A stretch of 6,913 bases of DNA from Campylobacteraceae bacterium (GTDB lineage Bacteria > Campylobacterota > Campylobacteria > Campylobacterales > Sulfurospirillaceae). The translations under genes were made by a program, and so were the position numbers. Location: the NCBI GenBank assembly GCA_027011025.1, contig JALVAU010000328.1, positions 1 to 6,913 on the forward strand, written 5' to 3'. Each line of letters begins with the position of its first letter. Position 1 is the stretch's first letter. Shown piece by piece: positions 6,438-6,913 of the stretch. Below the pieces are notes generated by a model that saw nothing but the letters and a program-made list of their open reading frames with translations, ran no database searches and had not been told where the DNA came from.

Positions 6438-6913
6438 TTAGCTAATTTTTTTATCAAATATTATCTTAAAAATTGCTCCATTGTCATAATTACCAACAAT
6501 AATTTTGCCGGCATTGTTTTTTTCTACTATTATTTTTGTCATGTACAATCCTATGCCTGTTCCACTTGTAGCATGCTTGGTGCTGAAGTATGGCTCGAAG
6601 ATTTTTTCTATTGGTTCTGTTTTGATACCTCCTGCATTGTCTCTGACTTCTATAATATGGCTTTCTTCATCACTATATGCTACTATATTTATATGTGCAT
6701 CTTTAACTTTTCGCTGTGCCAAAATATCTTTTGCATTACTTAGTAGATTTAGGAGCGCCTGGGTTATTTCATTTGGGTATACAAAAATATCAAAATCATC
6801 TTTTATATCTATATTTAGGTTTATATTGTTATTCTTCAAAGATGCATTCATCAGTTTTTCTACTTTTCCAAAAGGAATTGAGACTTTCAAAAGCTCTTTT
6901 TGTTTACCTGAGG
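6438..6913 (-). CDS. Sensor histidine kinase, C-terminal ATPase domain (5' end cut by window edge); possible TtrS
   Basis: Only the last 158 or so codons are present. The frame stays open through 6913, so the gene starts outside the window. The TTG at 6890-6888 is just an internal Leu codon, since seven further sense codons precede it. All ATP-binding boxes of a HATPase_c domain are visible: N-box NEITQALLNLLSNAKD (about 6773-6726), G1 box DNAGGI (about 6641-6624), F-box IFEPYFSTK (about 6602-6576) and G2 box SGTGIGLYMTK (about 6566-6534). The phosphorylated His and the sensing domain would lie upstream. The stop is TAA at 6440-6438. It sits 79 nt before ttrB in the same direction, as TtrS does in the Salmonella ttrRSBCA locus, so a tetrathionate sensor is likely. 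The visible domain is generic and cannot prove the ligand. Confidence 0.85.
   Translation of the reverse strand, partial: SGKQKELLKVSIPFGKVEKLMNASLKNNNINLNIDIKDDFDIFVYPNEITQALLNLLSNAKDILAQRKVKDAHINIVAYSDEESHIIEVRDNAGGIKTEPIEKIFEPYFSTKHATSGTGIGLYMTKIIVEKNNAGKIIVGNYDNGAIFKIIFDKKIS

Noticed and set aside
6888..6890. TTG as a start codon for a 150-residue kinase fragment
   Set aside because: The frame remains open to the window edge with sense codons before it, and an ATPase domain alone without the His phosphorylation region would be an unusual protein; it is simply the cut end of a longer kinase.

Overview
The window holds the 3' end of a sensor kinase gene followed by a compact four-gene operon, all on the minus strand. 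The operon encodes a periplasmic tetrathionate reductase (TtrB, TtrC, TtrA) and, last, an OprD-type outer-membrane porin. The DNA is AT-rich (very roughly 35-38% GC by eye). The porin is of the OprD type common in Campylobacterota (Epsilonproteobacteria), and the codon use (AAA, AGA, TTT, ATA/ATC) also fits that phylum. A free-living or host-associated sulfur-metabolising genus such as Sulfurimonas, Sulfurospirillum or Arcobacter is plausible, but the genus cannot be fixed from this window.

Layout, in direction of transcription (right to left): 6913-6438, C-terminal ATPase domain of a histidine kinase, cut by the window edge; 6437-6359, a 79-nt gap with three G-tracts (C-tracts on the coding strand), a possible -10 element and the ttrB ribosome binding site; 6358-5552, ttrB, an iron-sulfur subunit with 16 cluster cysteines; 5559-4396, ttrC, a nine-helix quinol-oxidising membrane subunit; 4406-1383, ttrA, the molybdopterin catalytic subunit; 1371-115, the porin. 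ttrB/ttrC overlap by 8 nt, ttrC/ttrA overlap by 11 nt, and ttrA and the porin are 11 nt apart, so the four are almost certainly one transcript. At 71-106 a perfect 10-bp hairpin followed by six Ts is a terminator for the plus strand, facing the operon. It implies a plus-strand transcription unit ending here.

How the genes work together: TtrC takes electrons from menaquinol in the inner membrane. TtrB passes them through four [4Fe-4S] clusters to TtrA, which reduces tetrathionate to thiosulfate in the periplasm. Both TtrB and TtrA carry twin-arginine signal peptides. The kinase is probably the TtrS-like sensor, since sensor-B-C-A is the order known from the Salmonella ttr locus. The porin is the least expected member and may admit the anionic substrate through the outer membrane. 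No CRISPR array, tRNA, rRNA, insertion sequence or phage gene is visible.
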